A DNA stretch of 64,000 bases, taken from contig LS997563.1 in assembly GCA_000469685.2 (NCBI GenBank), forward strand, positions 45,248,651-45,312,650, in the 5' to 3' direction. The notes beneath the pieces are model-generated. The model worked only from the letters and a program-made list of their open reading frames with translations, ran no database searches and was not told where the DNA came from. Made by a program: the position numbers and the translations under genes. This stretch comes from Haemonchus contortus (Eukaryota > Nematoda > Chromadorea > Rhabditida > Trichostrongylidae). Below, in pieces: positions 33,371-44,400 of the stretch. Positions within the stretch are counted from its first letter, which is position 1. Each line of letters opens with the position of its first letter.

Positions 33371-33801
33371 TTGAAAATTGATTTAAAAGTAATCTACAGC
33401 TAGTAAACACCTTTTTTGATGTTGTAAATAGTTAAGGTCAGGAATCATTGATCGAATGGGAGTTTCCCAGTCACCACGTCCCCCTCCTCTTCCCTCTCCA
33501 TTCTAATTCTATGGGAGCAAAGCAAAAATCTGACCATATGTGATTGTTCACACTTGTCCCGTACATACATAATAATACGGTCGATTAACAGCTACCAATG
33601 ACCTCAGCGAATCCACTTAGGACCCATCGATGTCAATTGTCACAGGCCATACATAATCGCTTGTACCGTATGTACATAAGGGCGCTTGACACCGCGCTGG
33701 TAGCTGCTTGTCTCTCAGCATTCATTAAGCTTGACCGTATTTTTGACCCGAACCCATTCAGAACCGCTTCGCAATTGTTCTAAGCAGTAGGGGGTATTCT
33801 A

Positions 33802-33923
33802 GATAGCATCAATACCTCTGTGGGGGTGGATATTATTAGGTATTACTGATTACTGTGTGCTATGTCATACAGTAATCAGTAATACCTAATAATATCCACT
33901 ACCGTTCTGGTATTAATGCTATC
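33802..33923. repeat. long nested hairpin (palindromic MITE or small-RNA precursor)
   Basis: The inner arms 33828-33856 and 33869-33897 are perfect 29-bp complements around a 12-base loop (GTGCTATGTCAT). The outer arms 33802-33816 (GATAGCATCAATACC) and 33909-33923 (GGTATTAATGCTATC) pair over 15 bp with one mismatch, and 11 unpaired bases separate outer from inner on each side. No clear target-site duplication flanks it. No known family is recognised. Confidence 0.85.
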
Positions 33924-34208
33924 TTTGGCATAGTGTCTTTAAAAAAATGATAATTAAATGGCAATATTTCCGAGATACGAAGGGCGGAATTCGAAATAAG
34001 TTAATCTATTCCCCTTGCAGGTCTAAACGATCAACTACATTGTAGTATTTTTATCCTTAGCCACATAGCGGGATTGAACTCGATAATTGAGAAACCTAAG
34101 TGAATCGTAGTAATTGAAGGAGTGAATGAGTGGAGTTTATTGATGATAGTAGACAATACAGTATAATACACATCCTGAAAAAAAGGTGGAGACTTAAGTC
34201 TTTCGTGG

Positions 34209-34355
34209 GGAATCAATCATATTTCTGAGACGCGCCCTGCATTCGACTTCCCTCGCCCTATATCGTATGTATGGCGGATACCGATCCGGATTTAAATTCG
34301 TGACCATGCGGTATGTTGTGTGGCACTTGCCACTGCACAAACTCCGCCCTCATTA
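34209..34355 (-). repeat. SINE family 1, internally deleted copy
   Basis: On the - strand GTGCAGTGGCAAGTGCC (A-box region) and a GGTCACGAATTTAAATCC B-box region are followed almost directly by GGGAAGTCGAATGCAGGGCG and TGATTGATTCCCC. The head is therefore joined to the 3' end with the body missing. Confidence 0.65.
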
Positions 34356-34565
34356 CAATGTCTACTCAATGTTTAGAGTACACTAATACAATCTCAATAT
34401 TGTAAAATACCGAAGTTTCCTTAAATATACTGTCTACATACAGTACCTTGATGATACCTCATTGATATTGATTGGTTGATCGGTTCATCACCAAAACTTT
34501 GCTTAACCATGAATTTCAACGCAGGAAGATTACTGAAGGGGAAAATGCAGCCATCGCCTTCTTAG
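34356..34565. other. short gene-free stretch
   Basis: No gene or repeat is recognised here. Confidence 0.4.
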
Positions 34566-34660
34566 TGGCATACAAGCCATAGCTTTTCGCCACAACTACG
34601 GTTCGAGTCCCGTCCGGGGACGAAGTTTTGTCCAAAACTACGAAAAATGCAGCTTTTTTC
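34566..34660 (+). repeat. tRNA-like SINE family 2 copy
   Basis: The B box GGTTCGAGTCC at 34600-34610 is followed by CGTCCGGGGACGAAGTTTTG and TCCAAAACTACG. The copy at 61640 has the same GTTCGAGT, CGTCCG and GACGAAG/GCCGAAGTTTTGTCC order. The A-box side (AGTGGCATACAAG) is degraded. Confidence 0.6.
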
Positions 34661-35127
34661 CATGGCTCGTATAGGAATCAACCAAATCACCGAAGAGTAG
34701 GGTACGAGATGGCGGCTGATTGAACATTCCCAATCTAAATCGGTAATGTTCCTGCAATTCCAGTACGAATTATTCTGAAATGTAGCCAGTTTGCAGCAAT
34801 GCATATTTGGTCATAAATATCCATGTGTAGAGAGCAATAAATGGGTATGGATAGTTTTTTATAACAAATATAATGGATTCAGATTGACATCGAGTCATGC
34901 AAATACCCCAGTAAGCCTCAAAACCTTTCAGGGAGTTTTTATGAGTTTTCTATTGAAAACGGTTGCTCAGTAAAGTATACTCTGGTAGAAGGGATTTCCA
35001 TAAGAATTCGATATAAATAATTCAAATTAGATAAGAAAATTTGTGAAATCATAGTCATTACATAAGATTAATACTATAGTCAATTTTTTAATTAGCTAAT
35101 AAACAAATGAAAAAAATAAAAGGAAAG
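34661..35127. other. gene-free, AT-rich stretch
   Basis: Nothing is recognised here. Confidence 0.4.
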
Positions 35128-35415
35128 TCTTTGGCGTTAATCAATCCCGTCTGGGGATGCGCCCCCGCACTCGACTTCCATTCAGAATCGTAGTGGGGTC
35201 ATGAGTGCGTATGTGGCCTATACAGTGACTTGCGGGGGCCAGCCTATGTACAAGTCAGTGCTTTTATCCTCCCAGACGAGTCTGCTACCAATTCACCGAC
35301 CCCGGAAGGATGGACGGCTTGATTGGCCTAGGCGGGCCATTGGATCCGAGATTCGACCTACTGACCGTGCGTGTGAGATTGTGCCCCCTTGCCACTACAC
35401 CACCTCCACCCAAAT
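35128..35415 (-). repeat. tRNA-derived SINE family 1, best-preserved full copy
   Basis: Read on the - strand, the head has TGGTGTAGTGGCAAGG (A box) and AGGTCGAATCTCGG (B-box region). The body has CCATCCTTCCGGGG, GGTAGCAGACTCGTCTGGG and GTATAGGCCACATACGC. The 3' end has GATTCTGAATGGAAGTCGAG, GGCGCATCCCC and GGGATTGATTAACGCCAAAG, ending at an A/T-rich junction. Confidence 0.85.
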
Positions 35416-35741
35416 GAACAAATAAATAAGTTATTATTAGCCTGGATAGGAACAGGAGTAATTCATGGTCATAAAGCTTCCTTTCGATCCTAATAAGTAT
35501 GTAAGTGACTGTGTTAATCAATCATAAAATAAGCAGCTTGTGAAGCATTTCAGTTTGGAAGAAGTACACTTTAAGGACGAGGGAATTGTTCGTTTTGAGC
35601 GTCAAAAATACGTAATAAATAAATGATTGGGTAATGAATCAAATAAGCAAGTAAACAATCAAACACATAAATAAACAAGTAGACAAATGACTGGTGATTA
35701 CTGGTGGAGCCTTTTACCACCAGCTTTGCCCTTTAGATCGA

Positions 35742-35755
35742 GGGGGGGGGGGGGG
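35742..35755 (+). repeat. G14 homopolymer
   Basis: Fourteen consecutive G bases are followed by TGGGGG. This is one of several G runs of similar length in the window. Confidence 0.9.
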
Positions 35756-35879
35756 TGGGGGAAAGGGGGAAAATTTCTATGTTGCTATTGTTTTGTTGTG
35801 GTTGGAAGTGGGATGGTGGCAAATTGCGCCCTAGCACGCAAGTTATTTGTAGATCTAATTCTTCTTTGATGGTAAATGT

Positions 35880-36060
35880 GCCATTCCGGGCCAACTAGGC
35901 CTTCTGCCTCCCCGGAGCCGGTTACATGGTATCAGACTCGTTTGGGAGAGGCTGGCCGTCGTTAGTCATTGTATAGGCCACATCTACACTCAAACATCAT
36001 CATGATTCTGAGTGGAGGTTGAATGCGTGGGAGCATCTCAAAACGAGATTTATCAGCTTG
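35880..36060 (+). repeat. SINE family 1, head lost
   Basis: GGCCAACTAGGCCTTCTGCC, GGTATCAGACTCGTTTGGG, GTCATTGTATAGGCCACAT and GATTCTGAGTGGAGGTTGAA, then GCGTGGGAGCATC, keep the order of the full copies. Confidence 0.75.
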
Positions 36061-37116
36061 AAAAACTTCATTCATTATACTTTATTGTTTTGTTGTTTTT
36101 TGATTACATTAGAGACCCTGAAGAACTGTTTACATAATTTGTTTAGGTTACTTCCACCTCAAATAGGGGAATAATTACTCGGATAGGCGGTACCTCAAGT
36201 CTTGGGTATATCCTGACTTTCTAATTTTGATCCAAAACTTTTGTTGGGGTCCTGGAATTGAACCAGCGACCGTGCGGGCCCATGGCAGCTGCGTTTCGGC
36301 TTAGTCCGAACTGTTGGACAATGTTTTTCAGTGATCAGTAAGTTCAGGATCACTATATAGTTAATGCCGACCTTGTCCCAATCAATTCTGGGCCCATGTA
36401 ACAGCTCCATCAATGTTTTTGTGCTTTAGTGCGTGGAATAATTGCTATTCCCAAGCTATAGCAACTGATGTTTTTTCCTGAACTTAGGCCTTATATTATA
36501 CCTTTCTGAGGGCGCCCCCTTTACCTGAAGAATAGGCCTACTTTACATTTTACCCCTTCCAACACAATGAGTTACATAAACGACTTGAATTGCGGGGTTC
36601 CTGTAGGGAAATATGTGTCAAAAGGGCAAATAATGGCAAGGTGTAACGTCGTTCTTTGGAGGTTGTTATCTTGATGGTTTGGTTCCCATTCTTGTGGCCT
36701 GTTCAAGTTGGGTTCACCCAGGTTAATGACTACCTGCTTGGAATCCCACATCTGAGTAATTCCACCATGTCAAATTGATTGCTAGTCCCGAAATATGTAG
36801 TTTCTAGAGCTCAAATCAGGTAGAACTAAGTTTTGAGCGAAAATAGGTTACAGTAAAGACTAAAAAACAACTTTTTTCTCGGTTGTAAGTGTAGGATCTT
36901 ACGTGCAGCGTTTTTGGTAGTTACGAAGCTGTTTAGAATTTCTTCTGTATCGATATCGCACTTTGTTTGGCTGTATCCAAGGTTTTTCTAGAACATTTGG
37001 GGTCAATCAAATAGTTTCAGCTGATCAAATCCCTATCAGATAATTGTTGCAGATCTAATCCAGTCGGTTGTATACAATTTTAAGGGTTCACACAGTTCAT
37101 CAATCCCAGGTTTTCA
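36061..37116. other. gene-free stretch upstream of the Ras gene
   Basis: On the - strand a tRNA-like B box (GGTTCAATTCC, near 36252-36262) with GCCCGCACGGTCG upstream suggests another degraded family 1 head. Nothing else is recognised. Confidence 0.35.
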
Positions 37117-37155
37117 GAAGAAAGTCAAATGCATGGCGCATAACCGGATTTCCTC
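37117..37155 (+). repeat. solo 3'-end fragment of SINE family 1
   Basis: CAGAAGAAAGTCAAATGCAT followed by GGCGCATAACCGGATT matches the AAGTCGAATGCATGGCGCA core. Confidence 0.45.
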
Positions 37156-38347
37156 AGCAAGTGCGATGGTATTGTTCAGCCACAAGCAGTCTGTCTACTC
37201 GGCTGCACATCCTTGAGAGTACCTCTGGATCTGTAAGTCTCTCAACTTTTATAACCAACGACATCACAAAAACGTTGGTCTTTGAGTGCTCCATTCCGAT
37301 TTCCGGCTTCCGAAGTCGGCCAACCCTCCTTTTCCACGCTTGGAAAAGGAAGCGTCGAGAAACTTGCCGCAAAATGGGTGGTCTAGGGACTGTTACGGCG
37401 ACAGAAACTTCTACTTCGAACTGGTTACCTTTTTTTGAAAGCTCATGTATAGGTTTTTGGTCTGGTCCTTCTGGATGCGCCAATTCCTTTGACTTAGCTT
37501 GGGAATCACAGCTGTGTTTTGAAGGGTATTGGTTTTTATACAATGGCTTCTGAGGTACCCCTGGAAAGTCACTTTTTTTTATTTTAACAAAACAGCTGGA
37601 AACATTTATCGAGTCTTAATGGACCCGTTGGGTCTGGTTGGTCTGAGCGATCTCTTGACTGGTCCCTGAAACTTGCGTGTGGCGCCACTCGGTACTATCC
37701 CACTTCCACCCTTTTGATAGTCTGTTGGTTTAGCTCTATTATTTACCTTTGTTTCTTTTTTATCCAATTTATCAGCATGCAGTGATATGGCCCTTTATCA
37801 GATTACGTCACTTCTCCCTATTATATTCGGGTTTTTAGCTTTTATTTTGATTAAAGGCGTATTATCCCCGCTTAGCATACTTAAACCCCATTTGACGGGA
37901 CCGAGACCTCCGGGAGAGCTTCACCCGCAGTGACCTCTGCCACTGACACCTCAATCTACTCACATTTTTCACACCTAGTGTACGAGATAACAGTTGTTCT
38001 GTCCTGTGTACACTCTTCCCATAGCGATCGCACGTACCTAAGCTGTACAGCTAACTTTTGGCCTGCGACCAACTTAACATCGTCGATCATCACTTGGCCG
38101 TCCGTCTCGTGAATAGCACTGCTGCGGAAGAGTGCACAGCAAACGTCCGCGCCGGTCTCGAGTTGCGGTCTGATCGTCGCTGATGGCGGTCGTGGTGGTA
38201 ATGGTGGCGGCGGTCGACCGACGTCGACGGGCTGGGGCGTGGCCGGCGATAGGGCGGAGCCGGCGGTGTTCATGCGAAGTGCCGACACGATCGCATCTGG
38301 CCCTGTGTCTGACACGCTCGTCCTACGTGCTGTATTCTGTGGGCGCC
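37156..38347 (+). other. region 5' of the Ras start, GC-rich in its last 220 bases
   Basis: Positions 38130-38347 are clearly richer in G, C and CpG than the surroundings and probably hold the Ras promoter and 5' untranslated exon. The Ras frame is open upstream to another ATG at 38183, which would add 55 low-complexity residues. At 37156-37553 both strands carry open frames over 125 codons, but no family is recognised and nothing links them to splice sites. Confidence 0.45.
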
Positions 38348-38482
38348 ATGGGTGGTGGCAGGACTGGTGGCGGTGGTACTACTGTCACATGCAGAACGAC
38401 AAATAATCCCACGGTACTACGAGTAGTAGTTGTGGGTGGTGGTGGTGTCGGTAAATCGGCACTTACCATACAATTCATTCAG
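38348..38482 (+). CDS. RRAS2-like: Ras gene coding exon 1 (residues 1-45, P-loop)
   Basis: ATG at 38348-38350 sits in a good initiation context (GCGCCATGG). The exon encodes [20 protein letters not shown] and ends CAG before GTTCGG. That donor is a weak match to GTAAGT but is required by the family alignment. Confidence 0.9.
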
Positions 38483-41400
38483 GTTCGGTTCCACTTCAAC
38501 GGTTATTTTCACTTTCTGTAATTTTTCGTTAAATTTATTGATTTTCCTTTAAACTGTATCACATTTCGGTCTCTCGTTTCGTTTTATTTGTTCACGCTAA
38601 CATTTTTCTCGCTCTACAGAATTTTCCACTGTCTCACCCCATTTTCGGCAACGCTCGTCGATTAGCATTTTGTGGGCGATTCCCTTGCTGTCACAAGAAA
38701 TGCCTGTCACTATAGATTGACAGAAAACAAAGTATTTTTGAACAATTTTTCGTTTAAGAAGTAATATGGGTAGATTTTATGGGTTGGATACCCCCAGCAC
38801 CTACCTGGGGGTTCGCTTGCCCATGAATCAACTCAAAAAGTTCCCACCATCTCCCTCAGTCCTATGCCAATTGTTATGCGTGATCAAAGTTCTACCCGGT
38901 TCCTTTCGTCCCCAAATTGCCCTCGAAGCCAAATGTTATCAGACCGGCGCTTTTGGCGCTCGAGACCGCAGGCCCTTATCCGCTTATCAAACGATTTATG
39001 GGTTCCAAAGCTCCATATAGCGACTAGAAATAGACAAAAACTCTGATAAGCCCTTCTATTTGACTTTTCTGACATGGGAAATGTGTTCTGGAACTTCCAA
39101 ACTGTTTGCTCCCATCATTTTTCTGGGGAGAGGGAATGGGAACGCGTTCGACTACATCTACCGGGATCGCCACTCTTTTCATTTAAGGCTTCCAAAGGTC
39201 TTATGAGGCCCAAGAACTCCAGGACATCAGTCGGTGAAGGTTTTTCACCCTCTTTAGGGAGCGTAGTACCTGTGTCGATCGATTCCTGACAGAAAAACTT
39301 TGTTAGTATTCCAAGGTTCTGTTCCAAAGAACACACCTATGGTAATGATACCTCCTCAGCCTCCGCCCCACCACTTCAGACACCGAGTTTTCGATAATAA
39401 CCTGTCTTATTGGACTCTTACTTTCACCTCTACCTGTTAACATACTAGATTGAAAATCAAGAGGTATTGTGGTAAGGTAGAACCCACAATAGGGCCAATT
39501 AAATGGACTAGTCCAGACAGGCATGATGGGATTTTGAGTATGTTCTGAATGAAGAACATGCCTAGACTGGCCTAACCCGTCGTCTTAGAGCACCTTTGCA
39601 GCAGCAGGTCGGAAATAGGATATGGAAATGGAATGGCATAAAAAGCATGGTAACCGGACCGGACTCTTTTTTGTAATTCTATCACTTTGACTCGGAAATT
39701 TAAAGCCTTCTGAAGAATACCGGAAGGTTTTTGTGTGAATCGTTTGCCTACAAAAAGCTGCCCTTACGCACACCCTCCTCGGACTGCGCCATGCAATCGT
39801 TTAGCGTTCAGTATCAAAAGGAACCTGTGGCAGTGCTTTACCTGTGTCAATAGGTCGATTAGACCTGCTCCAGTATCATCGTTCTACTTGAGGAAGAGCA
39901 GAAATGTTCAAGGATCAGCTCGAGTAGGAGATTTTATCGCAAAAGAAACTTTCAGCCGGTTTCCCACGCCTTATTTATGACTTTCGCAGACCATTTTTCG
40001 ATCATAATAGAGGCGATGGTGGTGGTTCCGTAACGATTCCTAAGACTTTATGGGTCATCTGTGGGTTTTCTGTCTCGATTTCGTTTCCTGGGGTTTTCAT
40101 TGACAACGTTCTTCTAAGGAGGACTGGGGAGAAAAAGGGAGAAGGACTGAATGAACTCATTGAGTTTTTCCGGAGACCTCCAAAAACCTCTTTTTCACCT
40201 CCTTTACTCACTTTTGGAAGTTTTTCGGTTAGGAACCGAGTGCTAGCTAGCTGCTTGGCTGTCAATATAAATTGAGAGAGAGAGATGAAATCTCGCATTG
40301 ATTTTGCCCATTTTCGCGAAGTTTTCCTCGGAGCTTTCCATGAAAATCTCTGGCATTTCTTTTGTTTTGTTCTTTCAAATCCTCTTGTGTTGGGCTGGCT
40401 CCTCATTCGGACAAGCCGTCAATCTTAAGCAGTCAGCAGCCTATTGAAGATTGCTTCGCTCCCTTGACAACACCCACCCATACATTTCCGGTCCATTTTT
40501 CTTTTCGGGCTCAAATAGGGATAACTTCGTTTTCAATAGAGTGAAATCGATTAGGCTATTAAACAATGGATTGGCTATTAAATAATCGAGTAACTCGGAC
40601 AGAAAAAGAGGCAAATTCAACCTTAACGACCTCGGGTAATAAACTCGACCACAGAATTTTTCAGGAGAGTTCTTTTTATGGAATAATTTCTGTGTGGTGA
40701 TCCCTAGCCAACCGTGTTATTTATTTATTTTTTGCTAATTAATTTTTACTCACCAACAATTTTTATTTTGATCTTTCTTAAGTAGATGTATGAATACAGT
40801 TTTATACTTTTCAAATTAAAAAAAATGATCACAGTTCCGTGAAGGATAGCCATTGGATCTCTTCCTCTGATACCCTTTCATTTCTGGTAGTTTCTTCCTG
40901 AAAATTGCTCTCTCATGCTACTTGGTTTTTTGAATTCCCACTGGGAAGACCTATAAAAATTCTCAATATGGCAAAAAGTTGGATGAGTGCCAGGAGTTCC
41001 CACTCCTTACACATCTGGTTGACTCCCCATGAAGGCTGATTTTTCCTCTTCCATTCTATCTGCTTTCTGTAGAAATTGATTTTATTCGATTGATTATTGA
41101 TTCCCTAAACTCTCGGTATAGAAGTCTTGCTATCTTGGTCCTACGATGATTAGACTCGAACCCAAGAAAGTACGAATCTTTGTAATTGAAGATAAACAGC
41201 TGTAACTGTTGAAAGGAAATACGCCGTGGGAAAAGTTTTTTCCAACTGGTCACATTCATTCGGGTAGAAACTTCGCTGAATGAACATGTTGTGGTTCTTG
41301 ATAGCCCGATGCTTAAGAGCTTTCCGGGAAGGTCTCTGATCCTCTTTTTCCTTTTTGAGGCTTCAGCGAGGTATCTTACCAGTGCTATATTTGATGAGTT

Positions 41401-44400
41401 CAAATTTTGGGGCTTGTCAGTCCGTTGATTAAAGTTTTCTTGAATTTACTGATTTTTTTTGGAATTACAAACCAATTGCGCCAACTCTTTCCGATAAAAG
41501 TCAGACCTGGCATGGCACTTGGGAGCGATGATAGATTTTTTCGGCTTTCCCCTTCAATTTCCAATAGTTCCATCAAAAAATTGATCCAACTTCACACCGG
41601 ATCATTTGCTTTACTGATTAATTGATTGACAAGTTCTTCGTTTACTTGTTTATTTATTCAGTGCGTTTTGAATAGCACCGAACACCAAACTTTCCACTGT
41701 CCCCACCGTTTGTAAAAGAGTGGGCTTGAACAACGTGCCTACTCAACAGGTTTTCGCCTTCTTCTCGCCCTTTTTGACCGGAACTTCCATAACGGCTCTC
41801 TCTTAGTTTGATTATTTGCACTTTACTTTACGTTTTTACAATTTCCATCAGTTTCTCCAATTCCCAGGCCATGATTGTTCTCGTCAGAGTTTGATGGGAT
41901 GAAAAATCAGCTGTGCTATAATAGATGGCCGACCAACTAGGGTATGTCGCCGTCGTCGTCGGCCGTTGAGTCGAGCCGCGCAGAGACACTTTGCTGATTA
42001 TCGAATTTCTCAATCGTTACGTAAACAAAACGCCGCAAGTGTCCGATTTCCACACCACGTAATCCTGCACCAACATGCCTTTGTGGTTTTTGCACTACTA
42101 GAAACATTCATTCACCTGGAATACGGTAGCTGCCAGTAAGGGCGCGGGCAGAATAGGGGGTCCGATTACAATTGGATCTGGCGAGGAGGTTAGGTGGGGA
42201 CAGACGTGGTAATCCAATCAGCTGTTACTTTAGACCACACCAACTCTTGTGGTGCTATAGATCAGCCAAAATAATGCTGGGAGTTTGTTTGGAGGGTGCT
42301 GGCAGAAAGTTCAGCCTTGGACGGGACCGAACTCGTGTCTATGCTTCCCGCCCTCCTGCTTATCCATTACGCTACGGAGAGCAGTAATGGAATTCGGTTT
42401 ACATCTGCCTTACGAGCCTAGGAGCTGTTCAGTATCAATAAACGGTAAAGAACAAGAAATAACTGCAAAATATGGTCGTCTGATTGCCCCCAATCTGGGC
42501 ACGGACCCGGAGATTGCCGTGTTCCTCGCGGGAGAGGAGAAGGAATGTTCCTAAAAACCCAGAAGTGGACCGAATAGTCGCAGTCATGTGCTTGACATTG
42601 TAAGCCGATGATTCAATGGCAGTCCTCCAGTAAAGGTTAAAAAGCGCGGGGGCAGTCGACCCACCACAGTCGACATCTCAAATGCCAATCGGATGGCGTC
42701 TGACCGACCGAACATTTTTTCCCAGTGCGAAAGATGGACAGCCATGCACCCTCGCAATACATCTTTAAGCAGTCTTTCGATGGCTATCCCCTAAAACGTC
42801 ATGGTTCCAAAGAAAGCGTAGGGGAAGGGATGGGGGGTTTTTAGAAAAACTAAGTCACTCATGGAAGTTATGGGAACAATCCAGAAAAATCGAAAAAGAA
42901 AGCTTTTGGAGTGACGGAGAACTCAAAAAACTTTTTGCATATGTATTTTTTCTGTACAACTGCACAATCAGCATATTTCCATATGAATGAAATTGTTTCA
43001 GTAAAATTATAATAAGACCAGAAAATCTATTGTCTGTGGTTACTTCATCGATTCTTTGATAGTAAAGATAAACAGTCCCTCCAATTTTTCTCTATGAAGA
43101 GAAAAACAAATTTTTCTAAAATTTATTGAATTAACAGAATCGAATCCTTCCAGAGTCCTGATGTTTTGCAAATAGTTAAGCTTTTTTGTGGTTGTGACAG
43201 ATATTTTACTCGTTATTTCGTTCATATCGAGGGTATTACCATTTTAAGGACCACCCCCTCCCCCTCAATTTCTTCTTTCTACACGCCTACCTTCGTTCCA
43301 TTTTCAATTAAAGTAGTTTCCAAACTAGTTTTATAACAAATTTTCAGTTGAAATGCTTGAGATCTTCGTCATCTGTTTATAATTTCAGCAATATTTCGTG
43401 CAAGACTATGATCCGACCATTGAAGATTCATATACAAAACAATGTTTCGTTGATGAGGATCTTTGTAAAATGGAGGGTAAGTTGTCGTCCTTCTCAAAAC
43501 CTTTCAATTTTGTCTTAGACGCTTAAATTCAAACTGAAATTGAATTTATTCAATATGTTCTGAACAAGTTAAACTTTCGACTTGGTTTGCTACATTTTTT
43601 TCTGGAGCCCCTTTCTTGTTTGATGGTTGACATTAACCGGATTTCTTCTCACTGTTTATTTTGTTATTCATCATGTTAAAATCGATTTCTGAACACATCA
43701 TTATTTTATTGGTTCTTTTGGTTTGAGTATTTCGGGAAGCCTCCGTTTTGTTTACATCGTGTCCTCTGATTGTTTTTCTCTTTGTTGCTGTACTCGAATG
43801 TCTCGAAAGTTAGCATAGCTTCAGTATATTTTCCAAATTACTAAAATCAAAAATTTTTCGAAATCGTAAAGCGAAGTTTTTAAAAAAGTATTTCCTCCTC
43901 GTTCATCGTTTTTAAAGCGCTTTTTTATCTGCCTTTATTCTCTGAAAAATTACTTTTCAAACTCCTGTGTTGTTTGGGGCTCAATGTTTATTTCCATGCT
44001 TACTATGGCTTGGATATTTTTTCAATTATAATATTTTGAGTTTTGATCTACATTCTGGAAAAGAATTAGAATTGTATGGCTCAGGGCTGAAATTTCGCAG
44101 GCGTAACAACGGCATAGTCGTGATGCTTCTATAAATTATGGTCTATACATATAGTCACGCAACGCGAAGCTTTTCCACGGAAATTTTATGGAATCGATTT
44201 TTGTTTGAAATTTCTCATTTCTCTACAAATTCTGCAATCTCCAAGATGACATACATATGACGCGACTTTGTAAGGTTCTGATTATTTTACCGGCATTTCT
44301 GGATTGGAATTGATCTTACTAGGTTATGCTGTGGTAGCAGAAACAGCTATATCTGTACTTGAACGACTGATATTCCGAGTTCCGATTTCCGATCCCGATT

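Larger units (their letters stand above)
31646..33801. other. gene-free stretch with one dispersed repeat pair
   Basis: No gene is recognised. It holds the repeat pair at 32645-32714 and 33302-33370. Confidence 0.4.
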
